A stretch of 64,000 nucleotides of DNA, taken from an uncultured Ruminococcus sp. GTDB taxonomy: Bacteria; Bacillota; Clostridia; Lachnospirales; Lachnospiraceae. The notes under the pieces are model-generated. The model made no database searches. It worked only from the letters and a program-made list of their open reading frames with translations, and had not been told where the DNA came from. The position numbers and the translations under genes were made by a program. The stretch is from positions 1 to 64,000 of the forward strand of contig CAMMBV010000009.1 in assembly GCA_946494335.1 (NCBI GenBank), read 5' to 3'. This document shows, piece after piece, positions 49,687 through 58,391 of the stretch; within the stretch, counting starts at the first letter, position 1, and each line of letters begins with the position of its first letter.

Positions 49687-49724
49687 GGGGGATGAAGTGA
49701 AAGCGCTTCATCCCCCATGTTTTT
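49687..49724 (+). terminator. Intrinsic terminator
   Basis: Arms 49687-49699 and 49704-49716 pair over 13 positions (one G-U) with an AAAG loop, then ATGTTTTTG. GC-rich stem with five G-C pairs at its base. Confidence 0.85.
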
Positions 49725-49738
49725 GTGCCATACGCCCT

Positions 49739-49801
49739 GCAAGCGGCTGCCGTGCTTGCACGAGCAGACATTTGCCGGACAACGCAAAGCTGCTGCTTTG
49801 C
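49739..49801. repeat. Two adjacent hairpins between convergent genes
   Basis: GCAAGC/GCTTGC (49739-49759) and the perfect GCAAAGC/GCTTTGC with TGCT loop (49784-49801). They lie just past the stop of the minus-strand DUF378 gene and may end its transcript, though no T-run is clear. Confidence 0.4.
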
Positions 49802-49815
49802 TGTGAGCATGCCGC

Positions 49816-50037
49816 TCAGACGCTCTGGCTGCTTCTGCTTGTTACAATCCGTCCGTACATGCTGAGCAGATACAGGCCGGAAAGTCCCACAATTGCGTAA
49901 ATGATTCTGGAAATCCAGGACATATTGCCGCAGATAAAGGCTACCAGGTCAAATTGGAAAAATCCGATCAGTCCCCAGTTAATTGCTCCGATAAGAGCAA
50001 TGGTAAGTGCCGTGTAATCCAAACCTGAAGTATTCAT
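49816..50037 (-). CDS. DUF378 family small membrane protein
   Basis: 73 residues, two membrane helices (about 8-30 and 40-60) with the family motif IALIGAINWGLIGFF and the second helix IIYAIVGLSGLYLL. Function unknown. AGGAGGAATAACT precedes ATG on the minus strand. It is transcribed against its neighbours. Confidence 0.9.
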   Translation of the reverse strand: MNTSGLDYTALTIALIGAINWGLIGFFQFDLVAFICGNMSWISRIIYAIVGLSGLYLLSMYGRIVTSRSSQSV

Positions 50038-50200
50038 AGTTATTCCTCCTGATCTTAGTTCGTTTGTCTACAGTCTGCCCGGTATTTGCCGGAAGTATTC
50101 TAAAACCGTCAATTTTTATCTTGAGCTATGGGGATGAAAATGATAAAATAAAAACGATAGCGTCATGGAGTATAAATAATAGAAGTAAGGAGGCATAAAA

Positions 50201-51619
50201 TTGCCATCTCTGAAGAAGAAAAAATGGAAGCGTCCCGACATTCATCTTTCCGATATCAAAAAAGTAGCTACTTTGAATATAGGAACGATACTGTTCGGAG
50301 CATTATTTATTTATATGCTGATCAGTGTTATCATGTATCTGACAGCAACTCACATTACCTCTTACCAGGTGACCAGCGGGCCTCTTTCCCGCAACCAGAC
50401 ATATACTGCCCTGATTCTACGCTCAGAGCAGCTGGTTCAGAGCAGTACGGCCGGTCATATCTCTTATTATGCCCGGGACAATTCAAAAGTAAAAAAAGAA
50501 GGCGCCGTCTATTCTGTTGGAAACGGGGAGACGCCGGAAAATACGGTTCCGCTTACGGACGAGCAGCTGACTCAGGTGCGTTCCAGCGTGGCCACTTTCG
50601 CCAATGGATTTGATTCTGATAATTTTTATGATACGTACAGCTTTAAATATGAGCTGGAAGGAAGTCTTATTCAATATGCCGGGGATATAACTCAGCCGGA
50701 TTCCACGGATACGGATTCCACATCGGAAAACACTTCGGATGTCATCGCACCCCAGACTATAGGCGGTGAAACGATCAATTATGCGCCGGCGGACGGTCTG
50801 ATTCAGTTTATCAGCGACGGATATGAGGAGGTAACAGAAGAGACGCTGACTGCCGATGATTTTAACCAAAAGTCCTACAAACAGACTAATCTGCGCAGGG
50901 AGCAGGTAGATGTGGGAGATGATATTTATAAATTGATTACCAGTGAAAAGTGGTCCCTTTACATTCCCCTCACCGATACACAGGTGGTTTCACTGGCTGG
51001 CAGAAAAACTATCCGGGTCCGTTTTGTAAAAGACGGAATCACCCAGACAGGTGATTTTACACTGCTCACAGGAAATGACGGCTACTATGCAAAGATCACC
51101 TTTACCAGCGGAATGATCCGCTATGCGTCTGACCGCTTTGTGGAGATAGAGCTGGTAACCAACACGGAAACGGGTCTGAAGATACCGCTTTCCTCCATCG
51201 TAAACAAAGATTTTTACGTGATACCGGAAGGGTATGAGACCACCGGCGGTGACTCCGATGAAATCGGATTTTTAATGGAGACCACTGACGGCGACTCAAA
51301 AAGCTCCTCTGAATTTGTCAGCACCACTGTCTATGCACAGCAGGATGGTTTCTATTATGTGGATGTGACAGCCTTTGCTGAGGGCGACGTCCTGGTAAAA
51401 CCAAATTCTACGGAACGGTATACCATACGGGATACCATGCCGCTGGAAGGCGTCTACTCAACCAACAGAGGCTATGCCGTTTTCCGTCGGGTATCCATTA
51501 TCGATCAGAATGAAGAGTACTGTATCGTGGAATCGGGAACGGATTACGGAATTGCACTTTATGATAATATTGTATATGACAGCAGCACAGTAAAAGAAGA
51601 AGAGATATTGTACAAATGA
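50201..51619 (+). CDS. HlyD-like membrane fusion protein near division genes
   Basis: 472 residues with a basic cytoplasmic N-terminus (KKKKWKRPD), one membrane helix at about 30-52, then an outer region. A lipoyl/HlyD-type strand set begins it (LSRNQTYTALILRSEQLV; AGHISYYARDNSKVKKEGAVY). S/T/D-rich inserts and a beta-barrel-like part with KIPLSSIVNKDFYVI follow. No partner ABC or RND pump is adjacent; yggS, sepF and ylmH follow instead. TTG 50201 has AAGGAGG seven bases upstream. A role in envelope or division is a guess from context. Confidence 0.7.
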   Translation: MPSLKKKKWKRPDIHLSDIKKVATLNIGTILFGALFIYMLISVIMYLTATHITSYQVTSGPLSRNQTYTALILRSEQLVQSSTAGHISYYARDNSKVKKEGAVYSVGNGETPENTVPLTDEQLTQVRSSVATFANGFDSDNFYDTYSFKYELEGSLIQYAGDITQPDSTDTDSTSENTSDVIAPQTIGGETINYAPADGLIQFISDGYEEVTEETLTADDFNQKSYKQTNLRREQVDVGDDIYKLITSEKWSLYIPLTDTQVVSLAGRKTIRVRFVKDGITQTGDFTLLTGNDGYYAKITFTSGMIRYASDRFVEIELVTNTETGLKIPLSSIVNKDFYVIPEGYETTGGDSDEIGFLMETTDGDSKSSSEFVSTTVYAQQDGFYYVDVTAFAEGDVLVKPNSTERYTIRDTMPLEGVYSTNRGYAVFRRVSIIDQNEEYCIVESGTDYGIALYDNIVYDSSTVKEEEILYK

Positions 51620-51638
51620 TTAAAGGAGATGTGTCAGT

Positions 51639-52349
51639 ATGGTACAGGAAAACCTCAGGGCAGTGCGTGAAAAGATAGAGGCTGCCTGCCAAAGGGCCGG
51701 ACGTGACCCAAAAGAAGTTACGCTGATTGCGGTCAGCAAAACAAAGCCGGTGGAAATGATGGAGGAGGCTTATGCCATGGGCCAGCTTGACTTCGGTGAA
51801 AACAAGGTACAGGAAATTACCAGAAAATATGAAGAACTGCCTTCAAAGGTACGATGGCACATGATTGGTCATCTTCAGCGGAACAAGGTAAAATACATCG
51901 TCGGATTGGTTTCTTTGATTCATTCCGTAGATTCTTTCCGCCTGGCGGAAACCATCAGTCAGGAAGCAGTCAAAAAAAATGTTACGGTTCCCATCCTGCT
52001 GGAGGTAAACGTAGCTGGAGAAGAATCGAAATACGGAATTACCTGTGAAGAAACCATAACCCTGGCGGAACAGATTTCCAAACTGCCGAATATCCGCATC
52101 GAAGGCCTGATGACAATTGCGCCCTATGTGACGGATCCGGAGGAAAATCGCCCTGTTTTCAGGAAATTAAGACAATTAGGTGTTGACATAAAGGCCAAAA
52201 ACATGAATAATGTTAATGTGAATGTCCTGAGTATGGGTATGACAGGGGATTACGAAGTCGCCATCGAGGAAGGTGCCACTATGGTCCGTGTGGGCACGGG
52301 CATTTTCGGAGAACGGGATTATTCAGTGAAACCATTGGAAAGCAGATAG
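51639..52349 (+). CDS. YggS family PLP homeostasis protein
   Basis: 236 residues, alanine-racemase-like barrel with PLP lysine in TLIAVSKTKP (about residue 36), GENKVQEI, WHMIGHLQRNKVKYIV and MGMTGDYEVAIEEGATMVRVG. The family binds PLP and keeps its level balanced without known catalysis. It precedes sepF, the usual order in Firmicutes. Confidence 0.95.
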   Translation: MVQENLRAVREKIEAACQRAGRDPKEVTLIAVSKTKPVEMMEEAYAMGQLDFGENKVQEITRKYEELPSKVRWHMIGHLQRNKVKYIVGLVSLIHSVDSFRLAETISQEAVKKNVTVPILLEVNVAGEESKYGITCEETITLAEQISKLPNIRIEGLMTIAPYVTDPEENRPVFRKLRQLGVDIKAKNMNNVNVNVLSMGMTGDYEVAIEEGATMVRVGTGIFGERDYSVKPLESR

Positions 52350-52358
52350 GAGAATAAC

Positions 52359-52961
52359 ATGGGAGTATTAGACAAGTTTTTAGATGCCATTCGTTTAAAT
52401 GATGACTATGACGACGATGATGAATTTTTTGATGATGAAGATATAGAAGAAGAGGAAGCAGAAAAACCGAAACGTCATTTCTTTAAGAAAAAGGACAAGG
52501 AAGAGGATCTGGACGAGCTGGATAAACTGGAAGATCCTTTTGAAAAGCCGCGCACGACCAAAAAGACAAAAACTGTAGACCCGATAGTGAAGCAGGTGAA
52601 ACCTGTAAAGCAGCCGACAAAGACGACCTCATCCAAGGTTACGCCCATGCGTAAGAAATCAGGAGGTTCCACTATGGAAGTATGTGTGATTAAACCTACG
52701 TCAATGGAAGATACAAGAGACATCGCAGATACTCTGATTGCACACTGCACGGTTGTGCTGAATCTGGAAGGAATCGATGTGGAAGTTGCTCAGCGTATTA
52801 TCGACTTTTCATCCGGTTCCTGCTATTCCATCGGAGGCGGGCTGCAGAAAATTTCCAGCTACATTTTCATTCTTACCCCGGACAACGTGGAGGTTTCCGG
52901 TGATATTCAGGAAATTTTAAGCGGAGCTTTTGATCTTCCTCCAATTCGCACCAGCTTTTAG
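52359..52961 (+). CDS. sepF: Cell division protein SepF
   Basis: 200 residues. The N-terminal amphipathic membrane anchor MGVLDKFLDAIRLND leads to a long acidic then basic linker (residues 15-105). The SepF core follows: VCVIKPTSMEDTRDIADTLI, VVLNLEGIDVEVAQRIIDF and FILTPDNVEVSGDIQE. SepF ties FtsZ filaments to the membrane. GGAGAATAAC precedes ATG. Confidence 0.95.
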   Translation: MGVLDKFLDAIRLNDDYDDDDEFFDDEDIEEEEAEKPKRHFFKKKDKEEDLDELDKLEDPFEKPRTTKKTKTVDPIVKQVKPVKQPTKTTSSKVTPMRKKSGGSTMEVCVIKPTSMEDTRDIADTLIAHCTVVLNLEGIDVEVAQRIIDFSSGSCYSIGGGLQKISSYIFILTPDNVEVSGDIQEILSGAFDLPPIRTSF

Positions 52962-52966
52962 GAACT

Positions 52967-53719
52967 ATGGAAAAAGACGAGTTTTTCAAAAAGAGAATCC
53001 AGGAACTGTGCCGTATGGCGTATCAGCGTGATATCGTCACTTTTACGGACTTCCTGGATCTGAATGAACTTCATATAATCAATAACCTGAATATCCGGGA
53101 ATGGGGTGTCAGCCCAAGATGTTTCGGAGGTTATGAAATGTCAGAGCGTCAGATAACAGCATTTATTCCTGATGCTCTTTCTTATGAATGGACTTTTCCC
53201 ATACGCTGCCTGAAAATTGAAGCGGCTGACCGGCGTTTTGCAAGTCCGCCCGGCCACCGGGATTATCTGGGCGCTCTTTTGAATCTGGGAATTGACAGGA
53301 GTATGATCGGTGATATTCTGCTGCAGGAGGGATGCGCATACGTTTACTGTGTGGAGAGAATGGCCGGTTTCATCATCCAGGAACTTTCCAGAGTGGGAAG
53401 AAGTCTGGTACACGTATCCGCTGTTGACGGGGCAGCGCCGGAAGTCACTCGCAGATACCAGGAAATCAGCCGGACAGTGGCCTCCGTCAGAGTGGACAGT
53501 GTGGCCGGCTGTGCGTTTTCCGTTTCCAGAAGCAGTATTACGCCGCTGATTGAAGGCGGAAAAGTTTTTGTGAACGGTCGGCTGGTGACTTCAAACGGCA
53601 CTCCGTTGAAAGAAAAAGATATTGTCTCCGTAAGGGGCATGGGAAAATTCCAGTATATGGGAATTGAATTACAGACGAAGAAAGGGAGATATCTGATAAA
53701 AATCAATCGTTACAGCTGA
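52967..53719 (+). CDS. YlmH family S4-domain RNA-binding protein
   Basis: 250 residues. The N-terminal part has RDIVTFTDFLDLNE and FGGYEMSERQITAFIPD. The central IGDILLQEGCAYVYC follows, and the C-terminal S4 domain reads SRSSITPLIEGGKVFVNGRL. Bacillus YlmH binds RNA or ribosomes and is coded with sepF in the division cluster. It begins six bases after sepF. Confidence 0.93.
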   Translation: MEKDEFFKKRIQELCRMAYQRDIVTFTDFLDLNELHIINNLNIREWGVSPRCFGGYEMSERQITAFIPDALSYEWTFPIRCLKIEAADRRFASPPGHRDYLGALLNLGIDRSMIGDILLQEGCAYVYCVERMAGFIIQELSRVGRSLVHVSAVDGAAPEVTRRYQEISRTVASVRVDSVAGCAFSVSRSSITPLIEGGKVFVNGRLVTSNGTPLKEKDIVSVRGMGKFQYMGIELQTKKGRYLIKINRYS

Positions 53720-53732
53720 CAGGAGGGAAAAG

Positions 53733-54836
53733 ATGAAACAGCAGATGACTGTAGAACGGGAAAATGAATTCAGCTATGAAATTGTCTGGGAGGACAGCTT
53801 CGAAGGATTAAAGGATGCTTTTGGCCCCCTTGATCCTATTGGAAAAAAGGCGTGTATTGTGACAGATACCCAGGTGGGACCTCTTTATCTGGAAAAGGTG
53901 CGAAGCCAGCTTGCAGATCTTTTTGATACGGTCACAGAGTTTGTGTTTGAGGCCGGCGAAGCCAGCAAAACACTGGATACGGTGAAAAATCTGTATACTC
54001 ATCTTATCCGGCATCATTTTGAGCGCAAAGATATGCTGATTGCTCTGGGCGGCGGTGTGATCGGCGATCTGACCGGATTTTCAGCCGCCACTTATTTAAG
54101 AGGCGTGGATTTTGTGCAGATTCCCACAACGCTGCTGGCTCAGGTGGACAGCAGCATCGGCGGCAAGACCGGCGTGGACTTTGATCAGTTTAAAAATATG
54201 GTGGGAGCTTTTCATCAGCCCCGTCTTGTATATATGTGTATGGATACCCTCAGGACGCTGCCGGACGAGCAGTTTTCCAGCGGCATGGGCGAGGTACTGA
54301 AATCAGGACTGATCCGGAATCCGGAATATTATAAATGGGTGCTGGCCAATCACAAAAAGATACAGGCCCGTGATACCGAAGCTCTGATCAAAATGATTCG
54401 GGAAAGCTGTCAGATCAAAAAGACGGTGGTGGAGCATGATCCTACTGAACAGGGAGAGCGGGCTGTGTTGAATCTGGGGCATACCATCGGTCACGCTGTG
54501 GAAAAGCTGATGAATTTTCAGCTGCTTCACGGCCAGTGCGTGGCGCTGGGAACTGTGGCAGCCGCCTATATTTCCTGGAAGAGGGGACTCATAAGCGAGG
54601 AAGATTTTATACTGATTCAGCAGGGGAACTCCTTATATCAGCTTCCGGTCACGGTAAAGGGGCTTTCGGCGGAAGATATTATTAAGGCGACAAAATCAGA
54701 CAAAAAAATGGAGCAGGGAAAGATCAAATTTATTTTGCTTGAGCATATGGGCAGCGCCATAATCGACAGAAGTGTAACGGACAGTGAAATGACAGATGCC
54801 GTCCGCTGCATCCTTCAGACAGGAGACCAGGTATGA
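53733..54836 (+). CDS. aroB: 3-dehydroquinate synthase
   Basis: 367 residues. NAD-binding LIALGGGVIGDLTGFSAATYLRG, PTTLLAQVDSSIGGKTGVDF, and the metal-site block VLNLGHTIGHAVEK are all present. It closes the ring in the shikimate pathway. No other shikimate gene is in the window. AGGAGGGAAAAG precedes ATG; lspA overlaps the stop by four bases. Confidence 0.96.
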   Translation: MKQQMTVERENEFSYEIVWEDSFEGLKDAFGPLDPIGKKACIVTDTQVGPLYLEKVRSQLADLFDTVTEFVFEAGEASKTLDTVKNLYTHLIRHHFERKDMLIALGGGVIGDLTGFSAATYLRGVDFVQIPTTLLAQVDSSIGGKTGVDFDQFKNMVGAFHQPRLVYMCMDTLRTLPDEQFSSGMGEVLKSGLIRNPEYYKWVLANHKKIQARDTEALIKMIRESCQIKKTVVEHDPTEQGERAVLNLGHTIGHAVEKLMNFQLLHGQCVALGTVAAAYISWKRGLISEEDFILIQQGNSLYQLPVTVKGLSAEDIIKATKSDKKMEQGKIKFILLEHMGSAIIDRSVTDSEMTDAVRCILQTGDQV

Positions 54837-55381
54837 ACAGCAGCGGGAAAAAGAATCTGAAATGGTATATAGCTGCGCTGGCCGGTTTTCTGGTTCTGGT
54901 GGCGCTGGATCAATGGACAAAATATCTGGCTGTCCTTCATCTGAAAGAGCAGCCGGACATTGAAATTATTCCCGGCGTTTTCAAACTTCATTATCTGGAA
55001 AACAGGGGAGCTGCCTTTGGTATTCTGCAGAATCAGCAGTGGATTTTTATCCTTCTGTGCGCTGTCTTTCTCGTACTTATCACCTGGCTGTATCTGCGGC
55101 TGCCAAAAACAAAGCATTATCTGCCCTTTGCAGTGCTGGCAGTTGGAATTTCCGCCGGAGCGGCGGGAAATCTCATTGACCGGATACGACTCAATTATGT
55201 GGTGGATTTTCTGTACGCTTCCTTTATTGACTTTCCGGTATTTAATGTGGCGGATATTTATGTGACGGTTTCCGTAATCCTGCTGGCTCTGTGCATTTTA
55301 TTTTTTTACAAAGACGACGAAGACTATTCTTTTTTGAAAAAGGACGGAAAACAGAATGGAAACATATCATCTTCCCATTGA
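54833..55381 (+). CDS. lspA: Lipoprotein signal peptidase II
   Basis: 182 residues with four membrane helices. Catalytic aspartates lie in GAAGNLIDRIRLNYVVDFL and FPVFNVADIYVTV; the family asparagine block is ENRGAAFGIL. It removes signal peptides from lipoproteins, of which this window codes several. A short charged tail (YKDDEDYSFLKKDGKQ) extends the end. The RluD-type gene starts 26 bases before its stop. Confidence 0.96.
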   Translation: MNSSGKKNLKWYIAALAGFLVLVALDQWTKYLAVLHLKEQPDIEIIPGVFKLHYLENRGAAFGILQNQQWIFILLCAVFLVLITWLYLRLPKTKHYLPFAVLAVGISAGAAGNLIDRIRLNYVVDFLYASFIDFPVFNVADIYVTVSVILLALCILFFYKDDEDYSFLKKDGKQNGNISSSH

Positions 55382-56264
55382 TGCAAGTCAGAAGGGCAGC
55401 CGGTTGGATAAGGCGCTTTCCGAATATCTGGATAGCGTATCACGGTCATATCTGCAGAAATTAATCAAAGAGGGTTACGTAACAGTCAATGATAAGCAGG
55501 AAAAAGCCAGTTATCGGCTTGAACCAGACGATATGGTGATGGTGACGCTGCCGGATGAGGAACCTCTTGACGTCCTTCCGGAAAATATTCCCCTTGATAT
55601 TCTCTACGAAGATGCGGAACTTCTGGTGGTCAACAAACCCAAGGGAATGGTGGTGCATCCGGCAGCGGGACACAGCGGAGGGACGCTGGTAAATGCACTT
55701 TTATACCACTGTGCCGGACAACTGTCCGGTATCAACGGGGTACAGCGTCCGGGAATCGTACACCGGATTGACAAGGATACCACCGGAGCCCTCGTGGTTT
55801 GTAAAACAGACCGGGCTCATCAGTCTTTGGCAATACAGCTGAAGGAACACACGATTACGCGCCGTTACCAGGCTATCGTACTGCATAATATCAAAGAAGA
55901 CTCCGGCACGGTAGACGCGCCCATCGGAAGACACCCGACAGACCGGAAAAAAATGACCGTCAATGAACGAAACGGAAAAAGAGCGGTCACCCATTACCGG
56001 GTTCTGGAACGATTTGGAAACTATACTTATATTGAATGTCGTCTGGAAACGGGAAGAACGCATCAGATCCGGGTGCATATGAGTCATATCGGTCATCCGC
56101 TCCTGGGGGATGAGATCTATGGACCGGCTAAATGTCCCTTTAAACTGCAGGGACAGTGCCTGCACGCCATGGTTCTGGGATTTTGCCATCCTGTCACAGG
56201 AGAATATATGGAATTCACAGCCCCCCTTCCGGAGTATTTTAATCAATTGTTACAAAAATTATGA
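55356..56264 (+). CDS. RluD-type 23S rRNA pseudouridine synthase
   Basis: 302 residues. N-terminal S4 domain (GSRLDKALSEYL; LIKEGYVTVNDK) and the catalytic HRIDKDTTGALVVCKT block with its aspartate (about residue 142), followed by GRTHQIRVHMSHIGHPLLGD. It should modify 23S rRNA uridines. The lspA-rluD pairing is widespread. Confidence 0.94.
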   Translation: METYHLPIDASQKGSRLDKALSEYLDSVSRSYLQKLIKEGYVTVNDKQEKASYRLEPDDMVMVTLPDEEPLDVLPENIPLDILYEDAELLVVNKPKGMVVHPAAGHSGGTLVNALLYHCAGQLSGINGVQRPGIVHRIDKDTTGALVVCKTDRAHQSLAIQLKEHTITRRYQAIVLHNIKEDSGTVDAPIGRHPTDRKKMTVNERNGKRAVTHYRVLERFGNYTYIECRLETGRTHQIRVHMSHIGHPLLGDEIYGPAKCPFKLQGQCLHAMVLGFCHPVTGEYMEFTAPLPEYFNQLLQKL

Positions 56265-56295
56265 TATTTCTGTGTACTTTTTCGTGAAAATAATG

Positions 56296-56301
56296 TATAA
56301 T
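56296..56301 (+). promoter_or_regulatory. -10 element before the cytidylate-kinase-like gene
   Basis: Consensus TATAAT. A weak TGTACT lies 17 bases upstream as -35. Confidence 0.5.
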
Positions 56302-56345
56302 GAACAATGTGAAAGACATTAGTAAAAGGAAGGGAGTGCACAACT

Positions 56346-56975
56346 ATGAAAACGAATACCATAATTACAATCAGCCGGCAGTACGGAAGCGGTGGAAGAG
56401 AGATTGGGAAGAAACTGGCAGAAGAACTTGGAATTCCTTTTTATGATAAAGAGTTGTTGTCCAGAGCCGCAAAAGACAGCGGAATCTGTGAAGAGCTTTT
56501 TGAAAATCACGACGAGAAACCGACCAACAGTTTTCTCTATTCACTGGTAATGGACACGTATTCCTTTGGCTATACCTCTTCTTCCTTTACCGATATGCCG
56601 ATTAATCAGAAAATTTTCCTGGCACAGTTTAACGCTATCAAAGCCATTGCCAATGAAGGCCCCTGCGTAATCGTGGGAAGATGTGCCGATTATGCGCTGG
56701 AAGAATACAGCAATTGTATCAGTGTTTTTGTTTACAGCAGTCTGAAAAGACGTATCCGCAGAATCGCGGAAAAATATGATCTGACAGATGCAAAAGCAAA
56801 AGACCGTATTATAAAAACTGACAAAAAACGCGCCAGCTATTACAATTATTACAGCAACAAGAAATGGGGCGATGCCTCCAGCTACCATCTGTGCGTGGAC
56901 AGCGGACGCTTCGGCATCGACGGTACCATTTCCCTGATCAAACAGGCAATCGCAGAGCGTGAGAGCAGGCCATAA
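56346..56975 (+). CDS. Cytidylate kinase-like family protein
   Basis: 209 residues. The N-terminal ISRQYGSGGREIGKKLAEEL is the family P-loop. Later blocks are VIVGRCADYAL and RIRRIAEKYDLTDAKAKDRI with KRASYYNYYSNKKWGDASSYHLCVDSGRFG split around a lid. The family resembles Cmk, but the true nucleotide substrate is unknown. GGAAGGGAG precedes ATG. It converges on the TtcA-like gene with nine bases between. Confidence 0.9.
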   Translation: MKTNTIITISRQYGSGGREIGKKLAEELGIPFYDKELLSRAAKDSGICEELFENHDEKPTNSFLYSLVMDTYSFGYTSSSFTDMPINQKIFLAQFNAIKAIANEGPCVIVGRCADYALEEYSNCISVFVYSSLKRRIRRIAEKYDLTDAKAKDRIIKTDKKRASYYNYYSNKKWGDASSYHLCVDSGRFGIDGTISLIKQAIAERESRP

Positions 56976-56984
56976 TTTAATAAC

Positions 56985-57716
56985 TTATTTTCTGGAAGTC
57001 CGGGAGGGCCAGCCGGGGATATTGCCATTTAAAACAGCGGCAAACATCCTCTCTCTGGCGCCCGGATTTTCCATGGTCAGCTGTCTGACCAGTGATTTCG
57101 CATACTCTCTTTTTGTATGTCCATCAGCCGGGCATGGACTTTTTTCCACCGGCAGTCGGTAAAGCTTTTCAAATCCCTTTATATCCATCTCATCTACAAA
57201 CATAAGAGGGCGGATAACAGTCAGATCCATTCTGTCCAGATAAGTTCTGGGCGAAAAAGAGTGAAATCTTCCCTCATAAATCAGGGACATCAGCATAGTT
57301 TCTATGATATCGTCTTTATGGTGAGCATAGGCAACCTTATTGCAGCCTGTTTTTTTTATGGCCTCATTTAAAGCCCCTTTTCTCATCTTAGCACAGAGAG
57401 AGCAGGGATTTGCTTCTTTTCTCTCTTCAAATATGATTCTGGCAATATCTGTATGCACAACCGAGTACGGCACATCCAGGGAACGGCATAAGTCTGAAAT
57501 CCTATCCAGATTAAAACCGGGATGGCCAAGGTCTACTGTAATGGCTTCTATGGTAAAGGGATTGGGGTAGAAGCGTTTCAGCCCATGAAGGGCATACAGA
57601 AGTGTCAGGCTGTCTTTTCCGCCGGATATTCCTACGGCGATCCTGTCTCCCGCTTCAATCATCTGGTATTCGTCTACCGCTTTTCGTGTATAACTGAGCA
57701 GCTGTTGTAATTTCAT
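56985..57716 (-). CDS. TtcA-like tRNA 2-thiolation protein (PP-loop ATPase)
   Basis: 243 residues. PP-loop AVGISGGKDSLTLLYAL (about 32-48) is followed by the paired cysteines CSLCAKMRKGALNE (about 113) and a third cysteine in SPCPADGHTKRE. TtcA enzymes activate C32 of tRNA with ATP and use an Fe-S cluster for thiolation; the exact tRNA target here is inferred. The start at 57716 has GAGAGGAG upstream; the in-frame codons back to 57794 lack a site. Confidence 0.88.
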   Translation of the reverse strand: MKLQQLLSYTRKAVDEYQMIEAGDRIAVGISGGKDSLTLLYALHGLKRFYPNPFTIEAITVDLGHPGFNLDRISDLCRSLDVPYSVVHTDIARIIFEERKEANPCSLCAKMRKGALNEAIKKTGCNKVAYAHHKDDIIETMLMSLIYEGRFHSFSPRTYLDRMDLTVIRPLMFVDEMDIKGFEKLYRLPVEKSPCPADGHTKREYAKSLVRQLTMENPGARERMFAAVLNGNIPGWPSRTSRK

Positions 57717-57897
57717 AATGTAACTCCTCTCTTTCCAAAGCGTATTATACTGGAATTGCGGGAAAAAGGAAATGACTTTTCTGCTATTTTTCACGGAACA
57801 GTGGCATAATTATGGATATCTATGGTATGATGAATAATATAATGTACGAATATTTTTACCGGCGGGAGGGTGTACCGTCAGACAAAGGAGGCTAAAT

Positions 57898-58338
57898 ATG
57901 AAGCTGCTGATACAAAGAGTAAAAGAGGCAAAAGTGACAGTAAAAGGGGAAACTGCGGGTGAGATTTTCAGAGGACTGCTTGTGTTTGTGGGAATCGCTC
58001 CGGAAGATACGAAAGAAACGGCTGACCGCTATTTAAGAAAGCTGATTGATCTTCGGATCTTTGAAGACGAGGAAGGAAAAACAAATCTTTCCCTTTTGGA
58101 TGTGGGAGGAGAGCTGCTGCTGGTTTCTCAGTTCACTCTTTATGCAAACTGCAAAAAGGGAAACCGCCCCAGTTTTATCGAGGCAGGTCCGCCGGAAATG
58201 GCACAGCCTCTTTACGATTATATGCTGGAAAAAGCCCGTGAGCAGGTGGATGTAGTGGAAGGCGGCGTATTCGGCGCCGAGATGCAGGTATCCCTTGTAA
58301 ACGACGGTCCCTTTACCATTATTCTGGATCAGCTCTGA
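57898..58338 (+). CDS. dtd: D-aminoacyl-tRNA deacylase
   Basis: 146 residues, the usual length. [46 protein letters not shown] and the C-terminal [10 protein letters not shown] (Gly-Pro active-site motif) are present. It frees tRNA from wrongly attached D-amino acids. AAAGGAGG precedes ATG. Confidence 0.95.
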   Translation: MKLLIQRVKEAKVTVKGETAGEIFRGLLVFVGIAPEDTKETADRYLRKLIDLRIFEDEEGKTNLSLLDVGGELLLVSQFTLYANCKKGNRPSFIEAGPPEMAQPLYDYMLEKAREQVDVVEGGVFGAEMQVSLVNDGPFTIILDQL

Positions 58339-58373
58339 TTTCTAATGATATTTTAATCTTTTCAGAGTATGAT
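58339..58373 (+). promoter_or_regulatory. Two-component promoter with direct-repeat operator
   Basis: Direct repeats TTTCTAAT (58339-58346) and ATTTTAAT (58350-58357), 11 bases apart, end exactly 10 bases before TATGAT (58368-58373). The same arrangement precedes the PepSY gene, so this is a likely binding site for the encoded response regulator. Confidence 0.65.
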
Positions 58374-58391
58374 TGTTCCGGAGGTAATTAT

